Positions 1-11,759 of a stretch of DNA of 64,000 bases are shown here, one piece after another. This DNA comes from Pegea sp. RAD2-039 (taxonomy: Eukaryota; Chordata; Thaliacea; Salpida; Salpidae): the NCBI GenBank assembly GCA_034620365.1, contig JAQGEQ010000175.1:1426001-1490000 (forward strand). Direction: 5' to 3'. Each line of letters starts with the position of its first letter. Position 1 is the first letter of the stretch. Below the pieces are notes generated by a model. It did no database searches. It had not been told where the DNA came from and was given only the letters and a program-made list of their open reading frames with translations. Both the position numbers and the translations under genes were made by a program.

Positions 1-814
1 AACTATTGCTTTTAGCAAAATTTCTTTCTAAAATTTCAAAGGGACCATACTTAAGTTCTTCATCAACAACAGTTTCATTCTTTAAGTCACTCATAGTTTT
101 TGAATTTTGATTTAATGATAATATTTCAACAGCTTTTAATAAATATGTCACTGGATAATCATCGATCAGATTCCATATTTTTTTATTAAACGATGAATTT
201 GGGTCAAATGTTAGAAATTCACATTTTTCAACATCTTGTACACAAGCAAGTTGATTAATGATATTTTTAACTTCAGAACAGCAAGTGTAAAATTCTGATG
301 ATCTAAAATCATCTTTCATCAACAACTTTTTTTTAAAATGAATCACTTTGTTACTTAATTCTTTCATTTCTAATAACTTGCTAAAGTTATTTAATTTATT
401 TTTTTGAGAACTTAACAAAATATTTATAAATTTGTTTTCAGCCTTTTCAGTTTGAGCTTGATGTAATTCTTTTTCAGTTAGTTTCCCTTGTACTGATTTA
501 AATTTATTTTGCACATCAATCAATTCTTTTTGAAGTTCGTTTAATTTCAACTGTTTATTTTCTAGAGATTGGATTTTGCACTGATTTTCTTTTTCTAAAT
601 TATTACATTCACATGACAATTGGTAATTGATTACATCATCATTATTATTAACACAGTCCATTAATGATTCAAATGCATTTGTGAGTATGGAAGATTTGGA
701 AAGTTTAGCAATCCCTTTTTTAATATTTTCATCTTTCAAATCTAGTGAAAGTTCCTTTTGAGTCCAAGTCCTAAGTTTTTCTTTAAACAAAGAATTATCT
801 TTTTGTGAATTCAT
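1..814 (-). CDS. Coiled-coil protein, 3' part beyond the window (possibly HAUS5-like augmin subunit)
   Basis: An open frame runs from an ATG at 814 down to the window edge (271 codons) without a stop, so the C-terminal part is missing. The product is rich in Lys, Glu, Asn, Leu and Gln. Residues about 75-165 look like a long coiled coil, with many KELQKEL-type heptads, and there is no signal peptide or membrane segment. The N-terminus (KLRTWTQKEL) and a later segment (KKIWNLIDDYPVTYLLKAVE) loosely resemble the layout of augmin subunit HAUS5, a microtubule-nucleation factor of the spindle, but this is a weak pattern match. Codons and A+T content match the other genes here. It is divergent to STOML2, 3.4 kb away. 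That this is a real coding exon is fairly sure; the identity is not. Confidence 0.6.
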   Translation of the reverse strand, partial: MNSQKDNSLFKEKLRTWTQKELSLDLKDENIKKGIAKLSKSSILTNAFESLMDCVNNNDDVINYQLSCECNNLEKENQCKIQSLENKQLKLNELQKELIDVQNKFKSVQGKLTEKELHQAQTEKAENKFINILLSSQKNKLNNFSKLLEMKELSNKVIHFKKKLLMKDDFRSSEFYTCCSEVKNIINQLACVQDVEKCEFLTFDPNSSFNKKIWNLIDDYPVTYLLKAVEILSLNQNSKTMSDLKNETVVDEELKYGPFEILERNFAKSNS

Positions 815-3800
815 AGTTTTAACAACCAAAAGAATAGCTAGTCATGAAAAAATATTTTACTGGAGTAAAAGTCTGAAAATATAAAACAATTATTTAATAT
901 GAAGTCTTTTAAATAATTAAATAAATGTTTAATAAAACTAATACAAAATATATACATGAAAAGGTTGAAAAATAACAAATGAATAAATACCCCAAAAATG
1001 CATAAAAATGAATGAAATTATTAAAAGAATATTAATTAGTCAAAATAATATTATGAACTTTAATTAATTTTAAATTAAATTACAAAGTTAAAGTATAATA
1101 AATATTTATTTATCTAATCAAAAAAATTATAAATTTGTTTGGAAACATTACATACAGTTTAATTTAAAGCATATAATTAAAATACTATATATCCAAGAAT
1201 GTATTTACAAATTTATTTGAAAAAAGCAACTAAATGATTCTATATAATTAAAACCAAATATAAAATTTGAAATAACAAAAGTTTATTAAATACTAATATA
1301 AAGAACTTATAATATAAAACATAAAGTATTTATAAAGTATGATTTTAATATAATAATGTAAACTTAAATTCAATTTGTAGAGCAATTTTTGATTATCAAT
1401 TATAAAAAAAACATCTAATAATAATGACCTTCTTAAGCTAAGAACAGCCATGCTGGTTGTGCTCAAGAGTTATTATCAAAAACTAAATATAGCACAGTGA
1501 AATGCAAGAGCTAAACATTCTTTCACATTTCTTTTGTTTATTTTTCTTCTTTATCTTTCAGTTCTCTACATTTTTGTCTATCATCAAGAAAATATTTAAT
1601 TAAACTAAAGATAGTTAAACACAATACATTTTTAAAATATACTTTATCATTATCAGACACAATAAGTATGATAAATAAATACAATTTAATACTGCTGCTT
1701 GTAAATTATTAGTTCTTTTTTTAGTAGAACGAAACAAGAGTTTAGATTAGAAAATAATGTAAGAAAAATAAATGACGAGCTAATTATGATATAGAAAAAT
1801 ATTTTGAATATTCAAACTTAATAAAACGAAATGTATTTAAAGTAGATAATATACTGCAATAAATAAGATTTCTTAAATTAAGTAATTAGGATATAAATAT
1901 TTTCTTACAGCGCGAACAATTTTTCAAAATAAGTTTTAATTTCGTTATTCAGATTTCAAACTTCATAAAATTAAAAAAAAATGTTTAATGTTAACGAAAG
2001 TTTACAATTTTCCTAACTTTTTGATGCATGAGTTTTTTTGTGTTGTATGCATAAATGCAAATTATAAAATAATCATAATTTGTATATGAGACGAAAGAAG
2101 AGATTACTTACATTTTGAAATTCAATTATTCATTTATTTAAATTATTGAAAATTTATTCTATCGAAAATTTGATATTTAAAGGTCCATAACAACTAGTAT
2201 GATAGTTGAACATAAGATTATATCGTTTTATCTTGACGATTAGATTGTCTTAATTCTTATGCTGTTTAATCGACAGCATAGAATTATTTTAATACTAGGT
2301 TTTAATACTACATTACTTCGAAATAGAACCCGAAAACTTTGACAAACAAGTCTAAGCACTTTCATTGCCATCATCATGAATTCTTTTTGAAATTATTATT
2401 TTTTATAAACTATATTCTATTATCGTGACTAGCATTTTTTCAATTGATTGGAAAATTTTCTGAGCTAACTGTACTCAAATAAAATTATATAACCTGAATA
2501 AATTATGCATTAACTTCTTAGATGTGCTATTTTTTCTATAGAACTAATTAGTTATACGTAACTCTTTTTATTGATTTATATTTTTCAATTTTTACATTAA
2601 ACATATTCTCTTGGATCAGTAAATTTCAAAACTGACTCAAACCAAGTTAAGCTAGCTGTTAGGGGCTGAATTTAAGAGATCTTGATCTATTTAAGGTCTT
2701 CCTTGAAAATTTGATTTTCATTTTTTTTTAGTTTTTACTCTAATGAAACAATTCTTTGAGCATTCATTGAAATTATTTTACTATATATGTAACACTAACC
2801 TGATACTTTACTAATTTATATATTAATGTTTTCTTTTTAATTATTTCATCAAGTAGATACTTATACTTTTTAGTAGATTTTTGTTTAATTAATTATCTCA
2901 AACAGCTGACTTGAGTGTATAACAATCAATAAAGTTAATAATCGTAAACTTGGCTATTTCAGTGTTTAAAATACTTAGTAATAAATAAATATACGTCAAC
3001 TAAACAAATAGTTTGATTCTTGGTTTTACGAAAATACTATTTCCTCGCCCAAGATTAACTAATATCTATGTAGTGGATTTTTATAGAATAATTATAAAAT
3101 AGTAATTGTATCGTTAAAGTTATGGACAATTTGTTGCATATGAGCATCTAAAATGGTATAACACCATTTTGTATATTTCAATTTTTCGTAAACTTTCGTA
3201 ATTACTTTTTTGTATCTTTTACTAAACTACTAATATTGACTTCCTTTTTCTTCTGGTAATAGCTTTATTTCGTTTATTTATAGTTTTAAAAATGATAGAA
3301 TAAGCATTAAGTGTTGAAATTAGTTATCTTTTATCAATACTCGATGTTATTGCTGTTTGATTCCTTATTTCATAATATTGTTAATAAAATTAACTGACAT
3401 TGTTTTGTTTATATGAAATGTAATAGCTCAAAATTTTTTAAACTTGATATATATTGATTTTAGATATATAAAAATTCAATAGATATCTTATGATTGTATT
3501 ATAACAAATAAATTTTTAAATTTTTAATAAAATTTTTGCTAGGTTTAGAGCTTTCATATTCTAGTATAAGATTTTCTTATTATAGGAACATTTATTCTAA
3601 ATTAAGTATTAAGTTGATGAATTTAAATATTATAATTAATTCAACTATTTTTATTTGCTGCAAAGTAAGTTCAAATCTCTTCTGATTGAAATATTTAAGA
3701 AAAATATATACTTTATCTTATGATGCTTTTCTCTTTAAATCTTTTTAAACTTGATGAATTCTAGTGAAGTTATTGAGTGAGAGAAACCATAGTGAAAAAT

Positions 3801-4249
3801 TCAGCTTTTTATGTTTAAAATTATTTTATTTAAAACTTTTTTACTTAAACTTTTGTTAAAATGTGATACTTGAAACCATTTTTTTATAATCGTTCTGCTA
3901 GTCATGTTTTCTTTGTTAAGAGACTTTTTATCGGATTGATGAATGAAAAAAATAAACTAATAGATAGCTCTTCATCTTCAGTGACTTCATCTTCAGCCTT
4001 GAATAAAATAGATGAACAAATATTTTACAATTTTTTCATGATGCCTTAAGTTTAAATCTTGATATAATTTAGTTTTAATTTTAGTACAAAAGTTACTTGA
4101 AATTTTATTTTAATAAAAGTTTTGTTGCTAAAAAGTCATCAGTTAAACCATTTTTACCATTTTTTTAAAAATATTTTTCTAAATAATATTTTCAATTGTG
4201 TTTTATTATAAAATAATTTTTCATTTTTTTAACTCTTTATCTTTTTTGT
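815..4249. other. A+T-rich intergenic region between divergent genes
   Basis: No convincing gene is visible. Stops are dense in all frames apart from a 60-codon open stretch at 3867-4049 (plus), which lacks support. The region must hold the promoters of the truncated coiled-coil gene (minus) and STOML2 (plus). A pyrimidine-rich stretch ending in AG at 4250-4251 marks a splice acceptor 22 bases before the STOML2 start. That implies either a 5' UTR intron or an outron removed by trans-splicing. Confidence 0.6.
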
Positions 4250-4273
4250 AGATTGTTATATAATTTATTCAAA

Positions 4274-6499
4274 ATGTTTACTTCAAGTCTAGCAGTTCAA
4301 AGAGCTCTATTTTTATACAATCGATCTTCTAACATTTTCTTGAAGTCTTCATATTCTACTATTAGCAAAAACAAAACAGTCAACAAGCTTGACTTGTTGG
4401 AAAACAGAAATTTTTTTAACCAACAATTTAGAAATTATGGTAACAAACTTCCCACTAATACAGTTTTTTTGTTTGTACCTCAACAAGAAGCATGGGTTGT
4501 AGAGCGTATGGGAAAGTTCAACAAAATTCTTGCCCCCGTGAGTCTTACCTTTAATTTGATCAATTCGTAAAATCACTATTAGTATTTTTTTGTTTATACA
4601 TAAGATTATTTGTAAAGCTGTAATAAGAAATATTTATTATTAATATTATTTATCAATATTAAATTGCTGATTTAAAAAGATAATTTTGTTTAAGATTTTT
4701 TAATCTTTTACCTCATCATGACTTTGATTAAATTATATTTCATGGTTATCATTTCTTATTAAATTTTGAAGTGTTGTTCTAAATAAATTTTTAAAATATT
4801 TGTATTTTATATATTTGTTTAAATGGGAAATTCAAAGTTATTTTATTTTAGGGATTAAACATTCTTATTCCTATTCTTGATAGCATCAAATATGTGCAAA
4901 TATTAAAAGAGCAAGCAATAAAGATACCTGAACAAAGTGCAGTCACCAAAGGTAACAATCAAATGTTACATTTTTTAATAAAATAATTTAAATGAAAATT
5001 TCCAAATTTTATTTTTATATAACTTACCAGTTGATATTTTTTCAAGATAACGTTGGACTCCATATTGATGGAGTTTTATATGTAAAAGTTGATGATCCTT
5101 ATAAAGCTAGTTATGGTGTTGAAGATCCTGAATATGCTGTAACACAACTGGCTCAAACTACAATGAGATCCGAAATTGGTTTGTTGATGTAAAATGATCA
5201 AAACTTTAAAAACAGTTTATATTTTTTGTAATAGGAAAGCTCTCTTTGGATGCTATCTTCCAAGAAAGAGAAGTTTTGAATATAAATATTGTTAAAGCAA
5301 TAAATGCTGCTTCTCATGATGCTTGGGGGATCAGATGTTTACGTTATGAAATCAGAGACATTGACGTGAGTTGATATAACTGAATATGTTTGATATCAGA
5401 AAAGTAAAACAAACACTAGTACCAACATTAATTTATATCTTATACAAACCCTAATAATATGTAGTTAGTTTAATGTTTTTATAGATAATATGTCAGTATG
5501 TCTTGCTAGTTTTAACCAGTAATTGCAAAGATACATGAAATTTACATTAAAAAATAAAGGTTCCAACGCGAGTGCGTGAAGCCATGCAGATGCAAGTCGA
5601 AGCCGAACGCAAGAAGAGGGCTTCGATATTAGAATCTGAAGGTTCTCTTTAACAATTTTCGATAAATTTAGCTGACTGTTTTCAAGTGTAATGTATTTTT
5701 TTAGGTCAAAAAGAATCTGCTGTTAATGTTGCTATGGGTAAACGACAAGCACAGATCCTGGCTTCTGAATCAGAAAAAATTGAACAAATCAATCAAGCTC
5801 AAGGTAATCTTCTCAAGACTGCTTTTATATATTTAAGATATATTTTTAGCAAACCATGTTATACTGAACATTTATTTAGAATTTATCTAATCTCTTCACA
5901 TTAACTCAATAAAATGTATTTTATGTTATCAATAATTTAATTTAAGATTTCCATTTGAATAAGTTCTTCTATAGGTGAAGCAGAAGCTATTTTAGCAAAA
6001 GCTCAAGCAAAAGCAAAGGCGATCGAGCTAGTCGGTGAAGCAATTAATTCCAAGGTCTCTACTATTTCTATTTGTGTAGTTCTTTACATTAATTTCTTAT
6101 AAGCAAATCATTGAAAAGTGATTCCAGCTCTTTTAAAATTAAATCTCTTTAAGTTAGAAATATTTGACTATTTCCAGAGCGGTTCAAGCGCTGCTGGATT
6201 AACAATCGCTGAGCAATATGTTGCAGCTTTTTCAAACCTTGCAAAAAAGAGCAACACAATTCTACTTCCAAGCAATGCTGGTGACCCGTCATCTATGGTT
6301 GCTCAGGTTTGTATCGATTCTACATTAAAATTTCATAATTTCCACTTTTTAACTCATATAGGCGATGGGAATATTCCAAAATATGAAACCGGTCTCAGAT
6401 AACACTGATGATTGTTCTTCAACCCTGGTTTCTGAACCAGTAACTGAAACCAAAGAAAAGATCGCAGATATCGATGAAGTACATTCCAACGAAAAATGA
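4274..6499 (+). CDS. STOML2: Stomatin-like protein 2, mitochondrial (SPFH/prohibitin family)
   Basis: Nine exons join in frame to 384 residues: 4274-4537, 4852-4951, 5047-5178, 5235-5365, 5560-5641, 5705-5803, 5975-6054, 6178-6306, 6362-6499. All introns are GT-AG. The first ~55 residues are basic and Ser/Asn-rich with few acidic residues, as in a mitochondrial presequence. The SPFH domain follows, with LFVPQQEAWVVERMGKF, NILIPILD and DPYKASYGVEDPEYAVTQLA. From about residue 210 comes the Glu/Ala/Lys-rich helical segment (VEAERKKRASILESEG, ILASESEKIEQINQAQGEAEA), then the conserved EQYVAAF and NTILLPSNAGDPSSMVAQAMG. In animals this protein scaffolds cardiolipin-rich inner-membrane domains and binds prohibitins. 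The length is close to the human protein (~356). The chosen ATG follows an acceptor AG at 4251 and starts the presequence; an upstream TTG is not used. Confidence 0.95.
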
Positions 6500-6882
6500 A
6501 GGTTGTGATTATGAGATCGCTGCAAGTTTTCAACCACGGTTGTTAACTATAGACGAATGTTTTATTTTAAGGTGTAATTGTCAACTTTGTTAATAATTGT
6601 TTTCACAACTTTTATTTATTGAATAATACACCTTTTTGTCATCTATATGAGAAGATCTATGAATATGTTAAAATCTTTCAGGTTGAAAGCAATTTTGAAT
6701 GTAAAATTGATTGAGTTTATTTTTTAAAAGTTTTAACAATTTGTGTTATCTTTTAGGTAGTTTCTTGTTTATGATCAATTTTCATAACAAACTTAAAAAA
6801 CTATAGTGAACTCTTAACCTAACAGTAAATAATCTTTTATTAGCTGTAATTTCGTAAGCTCTCAGATAAGCTGTGAGTAAGT

Positions 6883-7086
6883 ATGCAAGATGACTTTTAT
6901 TTTCAATTAAATACCAGTTTCCAGGATAAACTAAATTACAAACAATTGTTGCAACAAATTCGTTCATTCGTTACAAATACAACATCAAAGTATAGTTTAC
7001 ATAATAAATTTCCAAATTTGAACAAGAAAAGTTGTGGAAATAGTAAAGATAGACCAGCGAGCGACGATTTTAATAATATAATCTAA
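6883..7086 (+). CDS. Possible small protein, 67 residues, unidentified
   Basis: An ATG-initiated frame of 67 codons starts MQDDFYFQLNTSFQDKLNYK and ends SDDFNNII. Its composition is more even (Asp, Gln, Asn, Ser, some Cys) than chance frames in this A+T-rich DNA. An AG preceded by a T/C-containing stretch lies about 20 bases before the ATG (CTCTCAG). It lies 383 bases downstream of STOML2 on the same strand, so it could be a second cistron, or it may be chance. No family is recognised and no membrane or signal segment is visible. It converges on CIMAP3, whose stop is 203 bases away. Confidence 0.35.
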   Translation: MQDDFYFQLNTSFQDKLNYKQLLQQIRSFVTNTTSKYSLHNKFPNLNKKSCGNSKDRPASDDFNNII

Positions 7087-7288
7087 AGTATGCAACTTTA
7101 TTTTTGAATTTTCGATATTCCTTGTCCACCATCAACTACAACATATTTTGATTAGTGAGTAAACAGGAAATTCAATTAGCTAAAAGAATATAAATGGAAT
7201 TATCAAACTACACACTTGAATTTACAAATATGAAAAATAAATAATCTGATGATTTTTTTTAAGTTTCAGTTAATAGACTAAAAGTAAA

Positions 7289-8934
7289 TCATACTTCAGT
7301 TCGAACAGATCTTTTAGGAAGATTAGGTTCTATAGGATGTATGGGTTTTCCAAACTGCTGGGGCCAAATAATTTTACGAGTAAGGTCTGAACCAAACTTG
7401 TAGTTTCCTGGTCTAAAAATGATTATTCAGAATTTAAGTAGAAATCTTAGAATTAAAGATCTAATCAAATTTCACCATAAATAAAAATACCCGGGATTAA
7501 TTTGAGGCTGGGTTAGAACCTCATTGAACCTTTTTTGTTTGACATTGAATGGCTGAGCAGAAGTAGTAAATTGTTTCTGTTTAGTCCAGTTAGTTTGGTA
7601 AGCAGTTGGACAAGGTGTTTTTTCAAATTCAATCTACAAATATGTAATACAAAATATCATCAAAAGTGAATTTTTAGATAAATATAATTGCTAATTATTC
7701 ATAAAGTATTTGATGTAAACTATTTAGTGGGTCTTGAATAAATAAACTGTGAGTTGATTAAGTATAAATTTTTGCTTTAAGTTCTATATGTCAATTCTAT
7801 AGGTATTTTACAGCTAATACCAATTATAGTAAACAAATTATAATAAAAAAATTTACTAGCTAATTTAAAAATAGCTAATTTAATTCTTTATATATAATTT
7901 CATTAAAAAATTTTTAGCAAAATTGTAAAGTAGGTGAAAAAATATCGTTATCAATTTATATTTAAAAAACAAACTTTATGTAGTCTTGGACCGGTGCGAA
8001 TAATTCCTTTATTACTGACAGTCTTTCTATCAATACTCCAAGCAATTGTGTTATACTGTTTCATACAAATATACTCAAAATACTTAAATAAATAAATATA
8101 TTTTAATACAACATGAATTTAGTTAGTTAACATAGATTAAAAGAGTTTATATATAAGAAAACAATAAACTAAAAGCACCTGATTATTATAAACTCCTGGC
8201 CCAAGGTTTGGACTACCTCTAATGGGCTGTAAGACTGTTCCTAACTTATTAGGTGCACTTGATAAAGGAAAACCTTTCCGATGCTGTGTTGTGCCAAATG
8301 ATATTCTTTTCTTTTTATTTTCTTCTGCAAACAAAAGGGACCTCCTTAGTTAATTGGTTATTAATATATTATTAGTAGAACTAGGCATTTAATCTAAGAA
8401 ATACTTAAAAATTGTGAACAGCTTAAGTATAAAAATGGATTTTATAGAGTCAATAAACGTTTAGCACAAAAATTATAGTGTGTGAGGTATATGCAATATT
8501 CATAATTTAAAACAATAAGAGAATATTAACAGTTTTTACAATAAATGCAAATCTACCTTCAATATAAAGCATTTTTCTTCATAGCTTTTTAAAAATATGT
8601 AAAAATAATATTATCATATCCTTTCAATATTATATACATATTAAGAAATGATTTTTTATATTTATTTAATTTTACTTTTAATTTTTAAAACTCATTTCAA
8701 ATGTAAAAATCAAACGTTTGAAAATCATTTATTTTTTGTTGTTATTTTATAGTTTTTTGGAATAAAACTAAAATCAACTAATACTAACAAATAAACTCTG
8801 TGTAATAGAATTGAAAAAAAATACTAAATAACTTTTGCTAAACTCACAAACTAACCTAACTCAGAAGATTTCTCATCTATTTGACTCAACCAATTATTAA
8901 CTAACACATTTGCTTGAGGTAAGTGACTATACAT
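7289..8934 (-). CDS. CIMAP3: Ciliary microtubule-associated protein 3 / pitchfork homologue
   Basis: Five exons on the minus strand (8856-8934, 8179-8324, 7975-8055, 7491-7633, 7289-7412) join in frame to 190 residues, close to human pitchfork (PIFO, ~190). Recognisable pieces are SFGTTQHRKGFPLSSAPNKL followed by PIRGSPNLGPGVY, matching the vertebrate FGTxQxRKxFP and PLRGSPxxGPGCY; then SIDRKTVSNKGIIRTGPR; and a PGPGNYKFG repeat of the STPG/SHIPPO type near the C-terminus with IIWPQQFGKP. The family works at the base of cilia and inside ciliary doublets. Its presence implies an animal with cilia. The start ATG (MYSHLPQANVL) is the only one in the first exon. An ORF-style start at the TTG inside the second-exon acceptor (8334) is false. 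Confidence 0.88.
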
Positions 8935-11247
8935 TCTTTAATTGTTCAAAATTTATCTTGACTTTACAAGCAATGTAATGCTTAGAGTTATAGTTTTCAA
9001 ATGATCAAAATTAAACTGACAAAAACTTAAACTATTTTAAGTAAAAGTCGACTAACTTACGTTTATTTTTAATGTAGTAGCTTTACGTACCTATGGAAAC
9101 ACGAATTTGCACTTTTATCAGAAATAACATATAAATAAAATAATGTTTTAAAAAAATAGTGTATTAAGTAGTATCTGTAAGATTGATAAAACATATAGTA
9201 AAATATTTTGAATTTAATTACTTCATCAAACACTTGAAATTTAGGAATAAACAATGATCAAAAAATATTTACTTTAGTATAGATGATTATTGTAAAATAT
9301 CAGAGTTTAAAGACAAAGTTTTTTAACTCATTTTAAAGTTTTACTTTTATTATTATGTTTCCCTAATAAGGTAGGTAAATTTATTAATTTTGAGCAGTAA
9401 AACATTGACATCATAGACCTTAGTTATAAGTGACAGCGATATCCAACATCAACTTATTTCATTTTAAATACTTGAGGTGGCTCAACAGTTTTTGTTGATT
9501 AAAAAAACACATTGATTACATTCGTTTTACTTTAATTACCCCCTAAAATAAACGTTTACACAGCTGTTTAAAAAATAGATGATATGACAAATTAGATTTA
9601 TATTATTTACTTTTAAGATTTTAAATATGATAACTAATATTATTCATTTTATAAATTGTTTAAAAAAATCACATAAATAGCAATCTTCTTTGCGATTATA
9701 GATTTAGACTTCTTATGAATAAATAAAAATGTAATGAACAAATATGGCTACATACAAGATCAACAAAATTAAGCAACAACTATAATAGCCAATTAGATTG
9801 TTCCAAATGTCCAGATTTATTGTCGAGTCATTAATTGGTGAATATTTTCAGTGTCACAATACGTATTTACTTTGAATATGAAGTTTAATTATTTTTTAAT
9901 AATATTTAGTATAAACTAAAATAATTGAAAGTTTAATATAGAAAGAGACACCTCTGAAAGTTTTAATAAAGTTTTTTTTCGAATAAAAATAGGACTATCT
10001 TATAAATATTTATAAATCACATATTAATTGGAATTAAATATATATCGATCTAATGTAAATATATATCATAAATATTTATAAATATTATTATATGTGCAGT
10101 TTTTTTTATTATTCAAATCTTTCTAGTCGATATAAATATCGAAATTTTCTGCAGCATTTTTTGTCTAGTTCGCAAAACTTCACCAGAGCTGTCATATGGA
10201 AAAGACTGATTTTATTTATACAATGGTTTGTTTATTTAATATTCATATTTTTTACTTATATGTTTTATATTATATATATTTCTTATATTTATTATATATT
10301 TTACTTATGCTTTATTTACTGAATATATTAAGTTGACTTTTTTAATTTCATTATTTAAAAACTGGAATTGTATACTTTAAAATAACTTTATCAAACTAGA
10401 TTACTTAGATTCAAACTACAATTAAGCAACTTTAGTTTAAATTAACATACTATAAGTGTATCAAAGATTTGATAATAAATTTTCTTTGCTTCTTAGATAA
10501 TTTTTGTGTCACTTTTTAGTTAAAACAGTTAAATGCCTTTTACTATATAGATTAATTAAGATTTATTTCAATCATATTTTTGGTTAAAAAAATCCGTTAA
10601 AAAGTTGAAAATTTATATAAGATATTATTTCATAAAAATTTTTATTATTGAAAATGTTTTATACTCTTAATTAAAAGTTCAATTTATTATTAGAACTTTT
10701 GAAAATTTTAGAACAAAAGTGTATTTTTAAAACTTTTATCTTATTGTTGATTATTGCATAAGTATCATGAAACTGAACTAATATTTATCTTATAATTTTA
10801 AAAGGTGGTGTACTTCTTTTGTTTTGTTGACACATATTTTTTTATTGGTACATCAGAACCCGGTAGATTTAATCTATCTTGGTTCTAAAAACAAAATAAT
10901 AGGAAGCGAAACGTCTTAGCTTTCGGTTTGATATATTTTTGTTTTGAAAAAACGAAAAAGATATTTTGAACTATGATATGACATTGAACTTTGTAATAAC
11001 AGCTTGGGTTATTTATGTTAAATACAACTTTAAATGTAGCATAATACATTCTAATCTAAAATTTTGAAAGGAAAAAATCAAGTGAACTTATCTATTTTAA
11101 ATTTGACAATTTGATTGCCTACAACTTCAGTTTATGGTTGATCGTTTTACTTACATTTACTATTTAGCATCATAAAAACTTTTTTAATCTGATTATAGTT
11201 CTTAGATTTAAATATATTTTGCTCAGCAACTTAGTTTGTTACTTTTT
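8935..11247. other. A+T-rich noncoding stretch
   Basis: No gene is supported. A frame at 10092-10322 is mainly Tyr/Ile/Phe from a TAT/ATA-rich run and looks like chance. An imperfect inverted repeat at 10855-10886 (AGAACCCGGTAGATT against AATCTATCTTGGTTCT) is a minor hairpin. Confidence 0.5.
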
Positions 11248-11310
11248 ATGGCACTCAATTTAAGTGTTGTGTATAGGTCACTAGAAAACCAACACTTAAT
11301 TGAGCGCCAT
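11248..11310. repeat. Inverted repeat able to form a 21-bp hairpin
   Basis: The left arm 11248-11269 (ATGGCACTCAATTTAAGTGT..) and right arm 11290-11310 (CAACACTTAATTGAGCGCCA..) are near-perfect reverse complements, with one mismatch and a one-base bulge, around a 20-base loop. Size and loop fit a microRNA precursor, a short terminal-inverted-repeat element or a hairpin regulator. The arm sequence is much more complex than the A+T background, so chance pairing is unlikely. Confidence 0.7.
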
Positions 11311-11759
11311 TTAATGTTTCAAAACACAAAAAGCAATTAGAGCAAAATTTACTGCTGTTAATATCAAAAATTTTCAACATAGAATATTTTGTTGTCATCA
11401 AAATGGACATTATTCATCTTATTGTTTAACAATTTTTACTCATTTTATTTTAGAGTTGAATAAGCTAAACAAGTATGAAGAAACTCTATAAATAAAGTAT
11501 ACGGTTTGAGAAAAATAAATATTATGATCGTTATTTAAAATAGATCAAAATAATTTATGTCAAAATAAATATACTAATGTTATTTATTAAAGAAGATATT
11601 TTTTATCAATAATGTTTTATTCATAACTTATATTATTAACTTAAAATAATCAATAATTTGATTTGATTTTTTTATGTTTTCGGTTTTTTACTTCGTTAGA
11701 ATTGTCTTAATTCATCATTAAAAATTCGAATATATCTCCAAAAAAAAAAAGTAAAAACT

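Noticed and set aside
3867..4049. 60-codon open stretch on plus, reading YLKPFFYNRSASHVFFVKRL and on
   Set aside because: Preceded by an in-frame TGA, no acceptor or start is convincing, and open stretches of this length occur by chance over a window this size. The similarity to the STOML2 leader is slight.
10092..10322. 76-codon frame on plus
   Set aside because: Consists mostly of Tyr, Ile and Phe from a TAT/ATA-rich run; no conserved motif or splice context.
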